Source: Calocera cornea HHB12733 (Eukaryota > Basidiomycota > Dacrymycetes > Dacrymycetales > Dacrymycetaceae). Taken from it: DNA of 64,000 bases. The position numbers and the translations under genes were made by a program. Positions 35,987 through 47,036 of this stretch are shown one piece after another. The DNA lies in NCBI GenBank assembly GCA_001632435.1, contig KV424079.1:1-64000 (forward strand), given 5' to 3'. Under the pieces are notes generated by a model. That model was not told the DNA's origin, ran no database searches, and was given only the letters and a program-made list of their open reading frames with translations. How positions within the stretch are numbered: the first letter of the stretch is position 1; every line of letters begins with the position of its first letter.

Positions 35987-36608
35987 TCAGTTCTCTGTCT
36001 CCGGGAGCTTGGTGTTCTTCTCCAGCTGGCCGGAGCCGACGGAGCGGTGCTTGAGCATCTGGAGCGCGTACGCAGATCAGCATACACCCTTGTGATAGAC
36101 GTGTGGGACAGGACGCACATCAGGGTCATTCATCACTACCCGCCGCACGAGCAGAAGGTGTCAGTGACCGTAGGAGCTGGGAGGGAAGGGGGCGTACGGA
36201 TCCGCGTAATGGCCACGCTCGCGCCTACGACGCAGGCGGCGACGACGACACCGAGGGGGTAGAGCTCTACCGGGATGTCTAGCAGGCCAAATCGGCACCG
36301 ATCCAATCAGCGCCTGCCAGCAGCCCTCGCATGAAGCAGAGAATGCTCACCGCGCATCCTCACACGGAACGCCTATGGACCGGGCACGTCAGCGCTGTGG
36401 GATGGAGGGTGTGAGGGAGGGTGAGGCGCACGAGCTTGGCCCGGTTGTCCGGGTCCCGGGCAGCCTCCTGCGTCTGGGAGGCGTACCCGCGCTTTCCCTG
36501 CAGCTGCAGCTGGCTGAGCACGGGCGAGCGGCCCGCGGGGGAAGGGCGAGCGAGGAGCTGCGCTGGACGGACGGTGCGGGCGGACTGGACGAGCTGGCGG
36601 GCGTACAT
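35987..36608 (-). CDS. small mitochondrial membrane protein, B12D/NDUFA4-like, copy L
   Basis: Four exons by homology with copy K (36608-36432, 36372-36351, 36278-36202, 36058-35987), also 115 residues. Presequence-like start MYARQLVQSARTVRPAQLL ... GKRGYASQ, short exon 2 of 22 nt, membrane segment DIPVELYPLGVVVAACVVG, C-terminus MLKHRSVGSGQLEKNTKL ending in ETEN. The third intron is abnormal: at the position where K has CGC|GTCCGTG, L has CGG|ATCCGTA, so the intron would be AT-AG. The nearest GT (GTACGC, four bases on) would shift the frame. So either AT-AG splicing, a different C-terminus, or a decaying gene. Confidence 0.55.
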
Positions 36609-37727
36609 CTTCAGATGTTGCTAATCGTGGTTTCTAAGTTGGTTCGGGCGTTGGAGAGTCGAGGTAGTGGCCAGCAGAGGAGAGGTTGGGAGAGAGCTGC
36701 CTCCAGGAGACCCATCCTTTAGTGCCTCTCCCCCCTCGCGCCGTGCGCACGATCATGATCTTCCAGGCAGGCTCGGGACCGTGGTGTGCGCTGAGGTCAC
36801 TGGCACCTCACATCGGGAGCAGCCAATGCGGTCGGTTGACGTCATTCGCCTCCGGGATACCCCGCACGGGCCACGGAACGTGATGACAGGGGTGAACCCT
36901 GGCGGAGCTGCGGGAGGCGAGGATATTCCGGGCGAGGGGCGATCTCGTTGACCAGCCCAGCTCAGTGCCGGTTTCTGGCAAGACCTCCGACTGCGGCGCT
37001 GATATGCACACCGACGCTCGGGCTGATATGCGTGCCGAGCCTGTCGCGCTGCGCAGGTCTGCGGTTATGCGCACGTGCGTTCCCTGCTGCGTGCGTATTT
37101 CTGAGAGAGGAGCTCGGAGAAGGACGTCATGGACTGGCCCACGTCCAACTTGGCCTGCTCCAGACAGATCAACTCGACTCGACATCATCCCCCCCCTCCC
37201 CGCGCACCTCGGCAATATCAACATCCCATTCCCGTGCATCAACCCGTGCAGATGGATCGAGCCAAACCCGCAAAAAGGCCAATCTCAATACGAGCTTGAC
37301 TGGATGTTCTGATCGCGCGGGGGCTGCGCGTGCTCCGCGCTCCAACTGGCCACCCCGCCGGCGCCTGCTCCACCGGCGCGACGCGCCCTGACGTAACGGC
37401 CCCGTCCCCGCTCGCACCCATCCCACCAAGCAGGCAATACAGTACGGTACACCCGGTGCCTGTCCCCCTCCCGCTGCGCCACAACGCCCTGGAATAGCTG
37501 CCCGCGCACCGCCGGCCCCGCGCGCGGCGTGTGAATCCCCGGGCTGGATCTGAATGCCGGATACCCTGGATTGCCAAAACAGGCAGGAAGCAGGAAGCAG
37601 GAAGCAGGCAGCGGTTCGTGCGGCGCCGCACGTGCGGGAGGGGCACCGGCGCGATACGCTCGGCGCGGGGCGGGGGCGGTACCGCCGAGCGGCGGGTGGG
37701 GGGCTGCCGCCCTCCTTCTGGGCATGG
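36609..37727. other. divergent intergenic region at the strand switch
   Basis: About 1.1 kb between minus-strand copy L and plus-strand monooxygenase H, holding both promoters. No convincing gene; frames in 37150-37750 are GC-rich artefacts. A short GGAAGCA repeat occurs at about 37587-37608. Confidence 0.5.
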
Positions 37728-37733
37728 TATAAA
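37728..37733 (+). promoter_or_regulatory. TATA box of copy H
   Basis: TATAAA, 124 bases before the preferred ATG at 37852 and 28 bases before the upstream in-frame ATG at 37756. This spacing places transcription start near the upstream ATG and supports the downstream one. Confidence 0.6.
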
Positions 37734-37851
37734 GCTGGTGTGACTTTGGGGCCGGATGAACTGCCGATTGACAGCTTCTGCTCTCAAACGTCGAACCTCT
37801 ACTACTGTTTACTCTTCAGACGACGACGACAACAACAACAACAGCAACAAC

Positions 37852-39288
37852 ATGCCCGACGGAGCCGCACCCACCCAGACCGCCCCCGCCCAAGGGATGA
37901 AAGTGCTCGTGATCGGCGCGGGCATCGCCGGGCCCATCCTGGCCATGCTGCTCAAGCACAAGGGCTTCGCCCCCGAGGTGTTCGAGAAGCACTCGCACCC
38001 CACCGAGGGCGGACTAACCATTATGGTCTCGCCGCAGTCGTGCGTGCCCTCACGTGACTTGACCTGCATGAGATACTGAGCGTGATCTTGTTGCCGTTCA
38101 TCGTGCGCAGGCTGAAAGTGCTCGACCTCGTCGGCCTGGCACACAAGGTCATCGCGCTCGGCCGCCCGCTCCAGCGGCTCCTCTCCCGCTCCGAGACCTC
38201 GGGCCAAGTGTTCATCGACTCTGACCTGCCGTCCACCTTCGTGGACAAGACCGGCTGGCCGATGGTCATCGTGAACCGGACGGTGTACCACAAGTTCCTC
38301 GTGGAGAGCTGCGAGGCGCAGGGGGTGCCCGTGCGGTGGCACAAGAAGCTGGACGATGTGAAGCTGGCTGGGGAGAAGGTTACCGCGCTGTTCGCGGACG
38401 GGAGCGAGGCGGTGGGCGATCTGCTTGTCGGCTGCGACGGCCTGCACTCGAATACCCGGGACGCGCTGTTCGGCAAGTCCCCCGCGTCGTTCACGGGCGT
38501 CGTCTCCGTGCGTGCTTCCCTCCCACGCGCTTCCGGTGCGTGCAAGGCTGACAGCTTGGCGCCACAGGTCTCCGGCTTCACCCCCTTCAGCAAGTCCCTC
38601 TCCCCGCCCTACACGACCATGCTGCAGATCTTTGGCGACGGGGCGTACTTCCTGACCTTCCCGACCGCGCAGGAGAAGAACATGTGGGCGGTGAACATCT
38701 CCGCGAACGAGGGGGAGGTCGAGGACTGGGGCCCGGTCAAGGAGAGCGAGCGGCAGGCGATCGTCGACAGCCTGCCGCCACATACGTGGAAGGGCGAGCC
38801 CGGGCTGTTCTTGAAGAACGCCGAGGAGATGGTCCGGGTACGCATGTCTCCCGGGGTATAGCATACACCTGCTGAGATGCTCCGATGCCCAGTTCGGCCT
38901 GTTCCTCCGCCCCATCCCCGACGTCTGGCACAAGGGCCGCGTCGTCCTCTGCGGCGACGCCGCGCACCCCATCACGCCCTTCCTCGGGCAGGGGGCGAAC
39001 CAAGCGTCGGAGGACATCTACCACCTCGTGCGCGTGCTGGTGCAGCACGCGCCGCTCACGGACGCCTCGCTCGAAGCGGCCTTCAAGGAGTACACGGAGA
39101 TCCGCAAGCCCAAGGTCACGCTCGTCGTCAACCAGAGCAACAGCGAGGCGTCCCAGCGCACCGTGCACGGGGAGCAGGCGTGCAAGCAGCGCGATGCAAA
39201 GCTCGCCGAGGGCCTCAACAGCGACACGTGGAAGACGATCATCGAGAATGTCAAGGGTCCGTATCTTCCGGGCAAGAGCGAGGTTTAA
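37852..39288 (+). CDS. FAD-dependent monooxygenase, copy H (fewer introns)
   Basis: Four exons (37852-38039, 38111-38507, 38568-38837, 38893-39288) give 416 residues. Compared with the six-exon members, introns 1 and 5 are missing: exon 1 is 34+109 nt plus 45 nt of N-terminal extension, and the last exon is 111+285 nt. Exon 2 keeps the exact 397-nt size. Motifs: VLVIGAGIAGPILAMLLKH, LVGCDGLHSNTRDALFGK, VLCGDAAHPITPFLGQGANQ, ASEDIYHLVRVL. The normal KVRD after the DG motif is NTRD here. GC content is clearly higher than in B-G. An in-frame ATG at 37756 would add 32 residues, including Asp and Asn runs; I read that as leader. Confidence 0.9.
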
Positions 39289-39885
39289 GATGGGGCGAGA
39301 AAGCGAGCGAGGCGTTTGACTGTATGACATTGCGTAAGCCGCTGATGTGTACGATAAATAAACGGGTTTTGTAAACGCGTGACCAATTATCAAGTTGTGC
39401 AGTCGGGAGTGCGACGCCGAGTGCGTTGACTGCGTGGGACAGGCGTCCTTTCGTATTCGACCTTGTGTAAGAGCGACAGCACCGTGAGTCAGCTGTCGAG
39501 CTACTGCCAGCTGTGGACTCTTGCGGAACTCCATTGAGGACGACGTGATTCTCTTTCCTGCTACTGTTTCGTCCTTCGGATGGCCGGGACCTCTCGCTTG
39601 GATGCAGTCCGCGGTCCGGGCTGATCCAGCAGTGGAATTCCGTCTGCATCGCGCGGATTACTGGTTCGACATTGCTTCGCTCCGGCAAACCGCTGACGAC
39701 CGCACTGCTTACAGTTGATGACAGGGGTTTCGGCATGTTGATGCATAGCGAAAGTGGGGACCGTGTGCTGCCCTGCCTCTTATAGCGTTGAGCCCCTCCA
39801 AGTGCCATCTTCCAGTGACACCTGCTGGAATCATGACGGGAACCCAATGTGTCGCCAGGCAGATTCCGGCAGAAGAGTGCAAGGT
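39289..39885. other. spacer between copies H and I
   Basis: About 600 bases between two plus-strand genes; no gene seen. Confidence 0.45.
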
Positions 39886-39891
39886 TATAAA
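39886..39891 (+). promoter_or_regulatory. TATA box of copy I
   Basis: TATAAA, 77 bases before the ATG at 39963. Confidence 0.6.
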
Positions 39892-39962
39892 GACTGCGTA
39901 GCAACGGCGGTGTCGGTAGTAGACCAATCGTTTACAATCACGTACAGCTCAACTCCGCAGCA

Positions 39963-41415
39963 ATGAGGGTCATCGTTATCGGAGCGGGTATTACAGGTGC
40001 GCGTTCCAACACGTCGAAGATTCCGACATTCAGGGCGAAACGCTGTAGGACCGCTCCTTGCAATGCTCCTCCAGCACAAAGGCTTCGACGTTGTGATATA
40101 CGAGAGACACGCTGTTACTCCTCGCCATGGTGCGATTGTCCAGCTGAGCGGACAAGTGTAAGTGCACGTCTTTTTTTCAAAGTATATGTGCTCACTGGGC
40201 GTAGATTCAAAGTTTTGAACATTCTTGGCCTTGCCCACGAGGCGATCGCACTTGGATTGCCTTTGGAGCATCTCCACTACGTGTCGAAGGAGACGGGTAG
40301 GGTATTTATCGACGCCCCCACGTACAGCGATATACGAAAAGCCACGGGCTGGCCGATGTGCGGTATTGTCCGTTCGACGTACTTGAAGTTCCTGGAGGGC
40401 AATGCGGTTAAAAGAGGCATCCCTGTGCATCGGGCGAAGAACTTTGTCGATATCAAGCAAGACGAAGACACTGTGACGGCTATATTTGATGATGGGACGA
40501 CGGATGTAGGCGATCTGCTCGTGGGTTGCGACGGGATCCATAGCAAGGTTCGAGACGCTTTGTTCGGGAAGGCTCCGGCTGAGTACACTGGGATTACAGT
40601 CGTAAGCGCCAAATCAAGGTTGATAACGCTGTACTCACAGACATCAGATCGGCGGGTTCACACCATACAGTGATGAACTGCATCCGACAGGGCCGGCGAC
40701 CGTGAGCCAAATCTCCAGTGAGGATTGCCACTTCATCTACGTGCCCACCGCAGAGCACAAGTACTTCTGGGGCGTAAATATCGCAGCAGAATCCGAGATG
40801 TTGGAGGATTGGAGAACGACGGCCGCGGTCAAGCTTGGCGACTTGAAAGAGTCGATCCCTGCACTCGGATGGGGTGGTAATGTTGAAAAGATCATCTCCG
40901 CTTCGGGAGAAGTCATTCGGGTCAGATGAACACCGGCTATACTAGGCGCTAGGCCATCGCTGACGGTTGCGCAGTTCGGATTGTACTTGCGGTCGATCCC
41001 GCCGGTATGGCACAAGGGCCGGGCAGTGCTTCTGGGCGACGCCGCTCATCCTACCACGCCCTTCTTGGGACAGGGAGCGAACCAGGTACGGCAGCGGTGC
41101 CGGTGACGTGCCAGGTTACTGAGGCCTGTCCAGGCAACCGAAGACGTCTATCATCTGGTTCGCTTGCTCGTCCAGCACCAGCCCCTATCTAGTACGAGCA
41201 TGGAGCAGGCACTTTCCGAGTATACGGCAGTGCGCCTCCCACGGGTCATGAGGACCATCGATCAGACCAAGCGAGAAGGCAACCAGAGGCTTGCGAAGGA
41301 CGAGGCGGCGCTGCAGGCCGTGGAGGAGGAGCACGCCAAGGGGCTTGAGAGTGACACCTGGAAGATTATCCTTGAAATGGTGCACGGGCCGTTTGAGGGG
41401 CCCAGCGAGATCTAG
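39963..41415 (+). CDS. FAD-dependent monooxygenase, copy I
   Basis: Six exons (39963-39996, 40049-40157, 40205-40601, 40648-40920, 40975-41085, 41134-41415), standard sizes 34/109/397/273/111/282, 401 residues, in the opposite orientation to A-G. Motifs VIVIGAGITGPLLAMLLQH, LVGCDGIHSKVRDALFGK, LLGDAAHPTTPFLGQGANQ, ATEDVYHLVRLL, ending GPFEGPSEI. By exon structure and wording it belongs with B, D, E, F and G rather than with its neighbour H. This implies an inversion or an insertion of one gene group at the strand switch. Intact. Confidence 0.93.
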
Positions 41416-41597
41416 TCAAGAACAAACGAACGAATGGAGACGGTCCGGTCACTGGTCGCCTACTTACAGTAGGTCACAAGGGGTGGCTATGCCAATTCAG
41501 CGGTGGTGTCGTTCGGCCGCCTGAGTTCTTGAGATGAAATGAAATGCAATAACAGAGATCGTACGCTACCCAACACATTCTGTGACAGCGCCGTCCA

Positions 41598-43651
41598 CTA
41601 CTTCCCCAACTTGACCGGCCACTGCACCTTCATCTCCCCCAAGTGCACCCGGTAATGCTTCATAACGCACTCATAGAACAGCCCGTTCAGCCTCGAGCCC
41701 GTGTGCGACGCGTGCTTCGCCCGCGCGATCAGCACCTCTTCCTTCTTCAGGCTATCGCGGAAGGCCGCGGAAGGGCGCAGGAAGTCGATCGTGTAGGTGC
41801 AGGAGGGGAGGGGGCAGCGCCATGCGTAGGAGGGGGAGAGCACGGGCCGGTGGGTGAAGCACTGCACGCGAACAAATCCAAGTTCATCAGTACTGTACTG
41901 GATTAGCATATATGCAGGGAGATAAACGCACAGCAGGCATCTCAGCTCCCTTCTCTGGAAGAGCCCTCGGCTTATACGTCTCCCTCGGCACCCACGGCTG
42001 CACCGCGTGCACGGGGGTCGTCCAGGGATCCTCGTCGTCGCCCCACCCGCCGCGCGCCTTCTTCTGCTCTGCCTCAAGCGACCGCCCGCGCCGCCCCCTC
42101 TCGGGCGGAGGAGTGAACAGGCCCTCTACTTCCGCCTCCGAGCCCGAGGCGGACTGCTCGTCCATCTCCATTGGGGGAGGGGCGCGCGGCCCACGCACGG
42201 GCGGCGCGGGGGAGGAGCCGAACAGCTCGTCCTCCTCCCCCGGGTCCGGATCGTCCGAGTCGGCCATCGTGAGATCCAAGTCTGCCTCCTCGGACGGGGC
42301 GGAGGGCGCGCGCCTCCTGCTGGCAGAGCTCTTGCGGCGCGTGGAGACCCTTCTCGTGGTAGCGACCTGGCGAAGGTAAGCACCGTGCATATAGCAGTCA
42401 GCGGGGGGACGGCTCACCGAGCCCGAGAGGTCGATCTCCTCCACGGTCCTGCGCGCACGGGAGCCGGTGCGCCTCGCCGATGCAGACTCCGCGGCCGACA
42501 TGCCCGGCGTTCGGGCAGGCGACGGGCCCGCAACGTGCGGACGGCGAAACAAGTCTGCCGGCTCCATGCGAGCCGTCTCTGGCGAGGTGCTCGCCTCCGC
42601 CGGAGTCTTGCGCACGTCCACTCTCCGCTTCTTCGCGCTCCCCTCGCCCCGCGTCTGGCTCGCAGGAGGAGCAGCCCTCTTCCTCTTCCCGGGGCTCTTG
42701 CCCTCGCCCGCGCCGACCTCCCTCTTCCGGCCCCAGCTCCTCCCCTCCCGCGCGGCCTTGGCCTTCTTCTCCTCGACCTTGCGAGAGAAGCGGTCCCACT
42801 CCGGGACCGGCACCCCGACGCGCTTCTCGTACTCTGCATTGCGCCACTTTGCGCGGACCCAGTAGTCCTTGAGCCACGAGGCGTGCACGGCGAGCGTGTG
42901 GTAGATGTCGGTCGTGAAGAAGGCGGTCGAGGGGTTGTCCTTCTTGTACATTTTCTTATACTGCGAGCGGGTTAGCACCGCGAGGCCCAAGCCCGTGCAG
43001 CGCGCAGCGCGCAGCACGCAACGCGCAACGCACCTTGTCAACGAGCCACGGGATGCTCTGCTCCGTCTCCCGCAACGCCGTCCCGCACATGACGACAAAG
43101 TTGACGAGCAGGGCGCGCTCGAGCCACAGCCGGCTGCGCACATAGCACCCGGCGTCCATCGAGCGCACCTCGTACCGCCTGTTCGTGCGCGTGTGCATGA
43201 CCAGCGCGTCCGTGCCCGGGCGGCGCAGCTCCGTGGCGTAGTTGTCTGCGTGGGCCAGACGCGCTTAGGTCCGCGCCCAGCACTGCGAAGAAGAAGAGAA
43301 GGCGTGCGTACCGTCAAACGTGCACATCCTCCACCTGCCCTGGACGACGACGCGGACGCGGCTGCCCTCCTTCCTCTCGCCCCCGACGCGCGCGCGCGCC
43401 TCGGGCCTGACCCAGCGCCACGCGGCCTTGCCCTCGAGCTGGACGACACCGCGCCAGAGGACGTCCGTCTGCGGGGGCACGTTCACGCCCGGGAAGACGG
43501 CGAGGTCGTCCAGCCCGCGGGGCGTGTTTGTGGGCGCGCGCAGGGAGAGGTGGGTGAGCACGAGGATGGGCGGCTTGGGCGGGCGGTGCGCCGAGGGCGA
43601 GGGCACAGAGGGCAGGAACAGGTCCGTCTCCCAGATCGGGCCGTAGGGCAT
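41598..43651 (-). CDS. unknown basic nuclear-like protein, 5 exons
   Basis: Exons 43651-43312, 43245-43034, 42960-42418, 42366-41932 and 41861-41598 give 597 residues; the start is MPYGPIWETDLFLPS. Two folded-looking ends flank a disordered middle. The N-terminal ~200 residues have beta-strand-like text (VLWRGVVQLEG, RVRVVVQGRWRMCTFD, YEVRSMDAGCYVRSRLWLE) and a helical block (YHTLAVHASWLKDYWVRA). The middle is Lys/Arg- and Ser/Pro/Asp-rich with nuclear-localisation-like KKRRVDVRK. The C-terminal 90 residues hold CFTHRP ... WRCPLPSCTYTIDFLRP, with Cys and His spaced like a degenerate zinc site, then HTGSRLNGLFYECVMKHY. I do not recognise the family. Intron 3 (51 nt, multiple of three) was inferred from GTGAGC and CGCCAG ends. 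Confidence 0.65.
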
Positions 43652-45397
43652 GCTGGACGACGGGCCTCGCCGTTGTAGAGGGTATCGGCACTGAGGGGTG
43701 TGTGTGTCACTGCGCGAAGAGCCGAACACCGCCGCCACCGAGCAATCACCAACTCCGAGTCGAGTCGACCGTTCCTCGTCCGGACTCGTGACGGGATGCC
43801 GGCGCGGGACGGAGAGAGAGAAGGCGAGGGACTCGGAGAAGCAGGGTGAAGCTGGGTGTAACCTGGTACTTCCCCGTAACGCGGGAAGGGTGATGCTGGG
43901 AAATAGCAGCGGCTATCGATCTTCCTGTCAGCTATCAGCTATCAACGATCCGGTGATGCCCCTGGCCCTGGTTCTGGTTCTGGTGGTTCGTACGCAGGCG
44001 CACAGGCCCGCGAGAAGCGGCGGTGCGGTGAGCGAGTGACAGTGGAAAGAGTGACGATAGTATTTAATTGTCGGTGGCCGCGGCGGCGGGGAACAAAGAG
44101 AGAGAGCCTGAGGCGCATGACTACCGCTGACTTGCGTCGTCACCCACGTCTCCATCTGTATCCTGCAGCAGCCCCGTACTGTGCCTGTGCCTGTGCACTA
44201 AGTACTAAGTAGCGCACGGCGGATCGGATCGCAAGGTCAGTAGGAACAGTGATAGCTCCCAGCCTGGCGCCACAGCCCGCTACTAGCACTGTGCTGTACT
44301 GTACAGTGTATGCATATGCCAGCGCTCTGGCCCGCAGCCACTGCTTAGGCTCGAAGGCCCTGCACCGCCGTCTCCGCATACAGTACACGCTTCCAGTGCA
44401 CAAGTCAAGCAGCTCGCAAGTGACAGCGCCGGATGTCACTCGTGCTGCGGTCGTGCGCGCGCTCAGGGCCTGGCACTCGCCTGGCCTTGACAGCCTGCTG
44501 CTGGCTGCGGGCTGGGGAGGTTCGGGAACACCGACTCGAGCGCAACCCCGCCCCGTGTACGCAGTGCGGAGCCGGAGCCGGAGTCGGGAGCCTGGTGGGG
44601 CCTACGGCAGGCAATTGAACCGCTGCGTCCCCGCTTCTAAAGGAGCTGCAGCGAGAGAGGGCCCGTGCGCGTGCCACGCAGGAAGGCGGGCGGACTATTG
44701 GCCCCGAGCCCGGCGCTTCTGTGAGAACACACCCGCCTGCTTGTGCTTTTGGCTGTCCTGCTCCTGCGCAAGTAAGTACCGGATGTACGTACTGCGAACA
44801 ACGGCGAATGCGAGCGACGCGCGAGTGCCGGTGACGGGAGGGAGACCGCGGTAGAGTAAGTATTATCTTGATAACTTAGTGTTATAACAACGGTCGTTTC
44901 TGTCGGTCGGTCATTATTGGCCGGTGGCAGTAGCAGGCAGTGGTCGAGCGGCGGGCCCTCGATTGCTCAGTCAGGTCCCTCAGTCAGGCTGTTACGTGAC
45001 CCCCCGCGCAGATCGGGCCAATCAACGTCCCGCTCCCTCCCATCTCTCCATCGCCCGTGCACACGCCCCCGCCGCACGCACAAATAGCGTGGAATACGCC
45101 CAGCCCCAGCGGCGGAATAAACAGCGTCCCCTCCGCTGCTGCTGCTGCTGCTGCTGCCTCTGACCCGGACGCGGACCCGGACCCAGCAGCACTCGAGCAG
45201 CAGTCACGGTCAGTACTGTCACGGTCACTGACGAACGGTCGGCTCCGGCTTCCGTCCATTCGCCCACCGTCGCCAGGGCTCGGCGGGGATCCATCACGCT
45301 CCGGTGCTCCGGTCGCTGCTGCCAGTCCAGTCCTTCCCCGTCTCCTATCGCCTATCGCCCCCCATCCCCGCCACCGGGGCAGGCCAATTGATTCATA
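43652..45397. other. intergenic, no supported gene
   Basis: About 1.7 kb between divergent genes. Only GC-rich artefact frames are seen. It must hold the promoter, and probably the first exon, of the F-box-like gene to the right, but no ATG occurs on the plus strand between about 44812 and 45397. Confidence 0.45.
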
Positions 45398-46942
45398 TTG
45401 GCAGCGGATTGTATATTGGCACCGCCTCGGGCGCAGGGGCAGGCGCAGAGCGAGTGGGAGATCTGCCCCGATCCCCGCCTCTCAGCGTGTGACCCCCACC
45501 CCGCCCCGACACACGACGTGCCCACGCCGACGCCCACGCCCACGCGGCACCGCGCCCAGCTCGCCTTCCTCGCCGGCCAGGAGCACCAGACGACGGCCTC
45601 GCACGCCCACGCCATCCTGCGCGCACGCGCAGCCGTCGCCCGCCACCGCAACGCCGTCCACTCCCCCCTCTACCCGCGCACCTCCGACGACATCCTCGCA
45701 TACATCTTCCTCATCGCATGCGCAGCCTCCCCGGGCCCACCCCCACACCAACTCGCAATCACCCTCTCCCACGTCTCCGCCCGCTTCCGCCACGTCGCAC
45801 TCACCACCCCGCTCCTCTGGAACGCACTCACCATCGACCTCCCCCTCGCCCACCCACACCTCTGGCAACCAGGCGGAAAATGGCACACCGTCGCAGAGCG
45901 CACAGGCGCCTCCACACTCGACATCACAGTCCGCATCCGCCCCGATATGGCCGCCGCCCAGGCCAAGGGCGCCCACATCCCCCCGCCAGACGCCACCACC
46001 TACCTCCTCCGCCTCTTCGCCCGCTGCAGGCTCTGCGTCGTCACCGGCCACCACATGGGCACCTCCCTCCTCCCCGCCCGCACCCGCCACTTCCGCTTCC
46101 CAGAATCGGACACCCTCCGCGAGCTCAGGATCTACTTTGCAGTCACAAAGATATCCTCCATCCTCCTCCTCCTCTCCCGCTGCAGGCGGATAGAGAACAT
46201 CCACCTCTGCGACCTGCGCGTCCTGCCCGAGCCGGACCCGGACCCGGACCCGGACCCGGAGGCGCGCGCCGACACCCCGCCGACGAGCGAGGCGGACGGC
46301 CGACGCTCCCCCGTCCCGGACACGCTGACGCTCCCCTACCTCACCCACCTGCGCGTCGACGTGTCGGACAGCTCGGGCTTCCACGCGCACGGCCTGTTCA
46401 CGCGGCTCGTCCTGCCCGCGCTCCAGCACCTGCACCTCGACCAGCTCTCCTCCCCGAGCACGCTGCTCTCCTCCGCGCCCTCCGCGCCGGCCTCCTTCGC
46501 CCGCATCCGCACCCTCGCCCTCTCCGCCCCGCGCGCAACGCTCGCCTCCGTTCTCCGCCTCGTGTGCTCCATGCCCGCCCTCCGCGACCTCCGCCTCCGC
46601 AGCATGTCCCTGCACTCCTCGACGCCCGCCTCGGCCGACCAGGAGCTCATGCACGCCCTCCACACCGCCGTGCCCCCCCTGCGCAAGCTCGTCCTCCAGT
46701 ACGTCCTCCCCGCCGACCAGATCCTCCACTTCCTCGTCGGCGCCACCACGGGCCCGCCGGGCGCAGCCCCGGTAAGCTATAACGCCGCACGCAGGCGCCG
46801 CCCACGCACCCTCGAGCGCCTCGAGGTCGACGGCGGATGGACAATGGCCATGGCCACACGCCTCTGGGTCGAGGAGCGCCTCGGCGAGGGCGGGTACGTG
46901 ATCAACCCCAGGAGGGAGGAGTGGGTCGAGCGCACGGCCTGA
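45398..46942 (+). CDS. F-box-like protein, 5' end unresolved
   Basis: The frame is open from just after a TGA at 45389 to the TGA at 46940-46942 (about 510 codons). The pattern is that of the many Agaricomycete F-box proteins: a helical lead (LAFLAGQEHQ ... ARAAVARHRNAVHSPL), an F-box-like block (TSDDILAYIFLIACA ... LSHVSARFRHVALTTPLLW), then leucine-rich repeats (LPYLTHLRVDV, LPALQHLHLDQL, MPALRDLRLRSM) and a C-terminal EGGYVINPRREEW. F-box proteins recruit substrates to SCF ubiquitin ligases. No ATG precedes the F-box in this frame, so a first exon must lie upstream of an acceptor near 45396-45450, or the gene is broken. The run DPDPDPDPE at about 46230 comes from a GGACCC repeat. Confidence 0.6.
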   Translation: MAADCILAPPRAQGQAQSEWEICPDPRLSACDPHPAPTHDVPTPTPTPTRHRAQLAFLAGQEHQTTASHAHAILRARAAVARHRNAVHSPLYPRTSDDILAYIFLIACAASPGPPPHQLAITLSHVSARFRHVALTTPLLWNALTIDLPLAHPHLWQPGGKWHTVAERTGASTLDITVRIRPDMAAAQAKGAHIPPPDATTYLLRLFARCRLCVVTGHHMGTSLLPARTRHFRFPESDTLRELRIYFAVTKISSILLLLSRCRRIENIHLCDLRVLPEPDPDPDPDPEARADTPPTSEADGRRSPVPDTLTLPYLTHLRVDVSDSSGFHAHGLFTRLVLPALQHLHLDQLSSPSTLLSSAPSAPASFARIRTLALSAPRATLASVLRLVCSMPALRDLRLRSMSLHSSTPASADQELMHALHTAVPPLRKLVLQYVLPADQILHFLVGATTGPPGAAPVSYNAARRRRPRTLERLEVDGGWTMAMATRLWVEERLGEGGYVINPRREEWVERTA

Positions 46943-47001
46943 GCGCACGTGAGCACCCGGGGGGGTCTGGCCATAACCAACCACCAACAACCAACAACCA
47001 A

Positions 47002-47036
<35 letters not shown>

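Noticed and set aside
37756..37851. Upstream in-frame ATG of monooxygenase H, adding 32 residues
   Set aside because: It lies only 28 bases from the TATA box and would add Asp and Asn runs absent from all other copies; taken as 5' leader.
20072..41415. Reading the monooxygenase array as a secondary-metabolite gene cluster
   Set aside because: No synthase, cyclase, P450 or cluster transcription factor lies among the copies; the methyltransferase is 8 kb away and separated by the arrestin-like and Swi1 genes.
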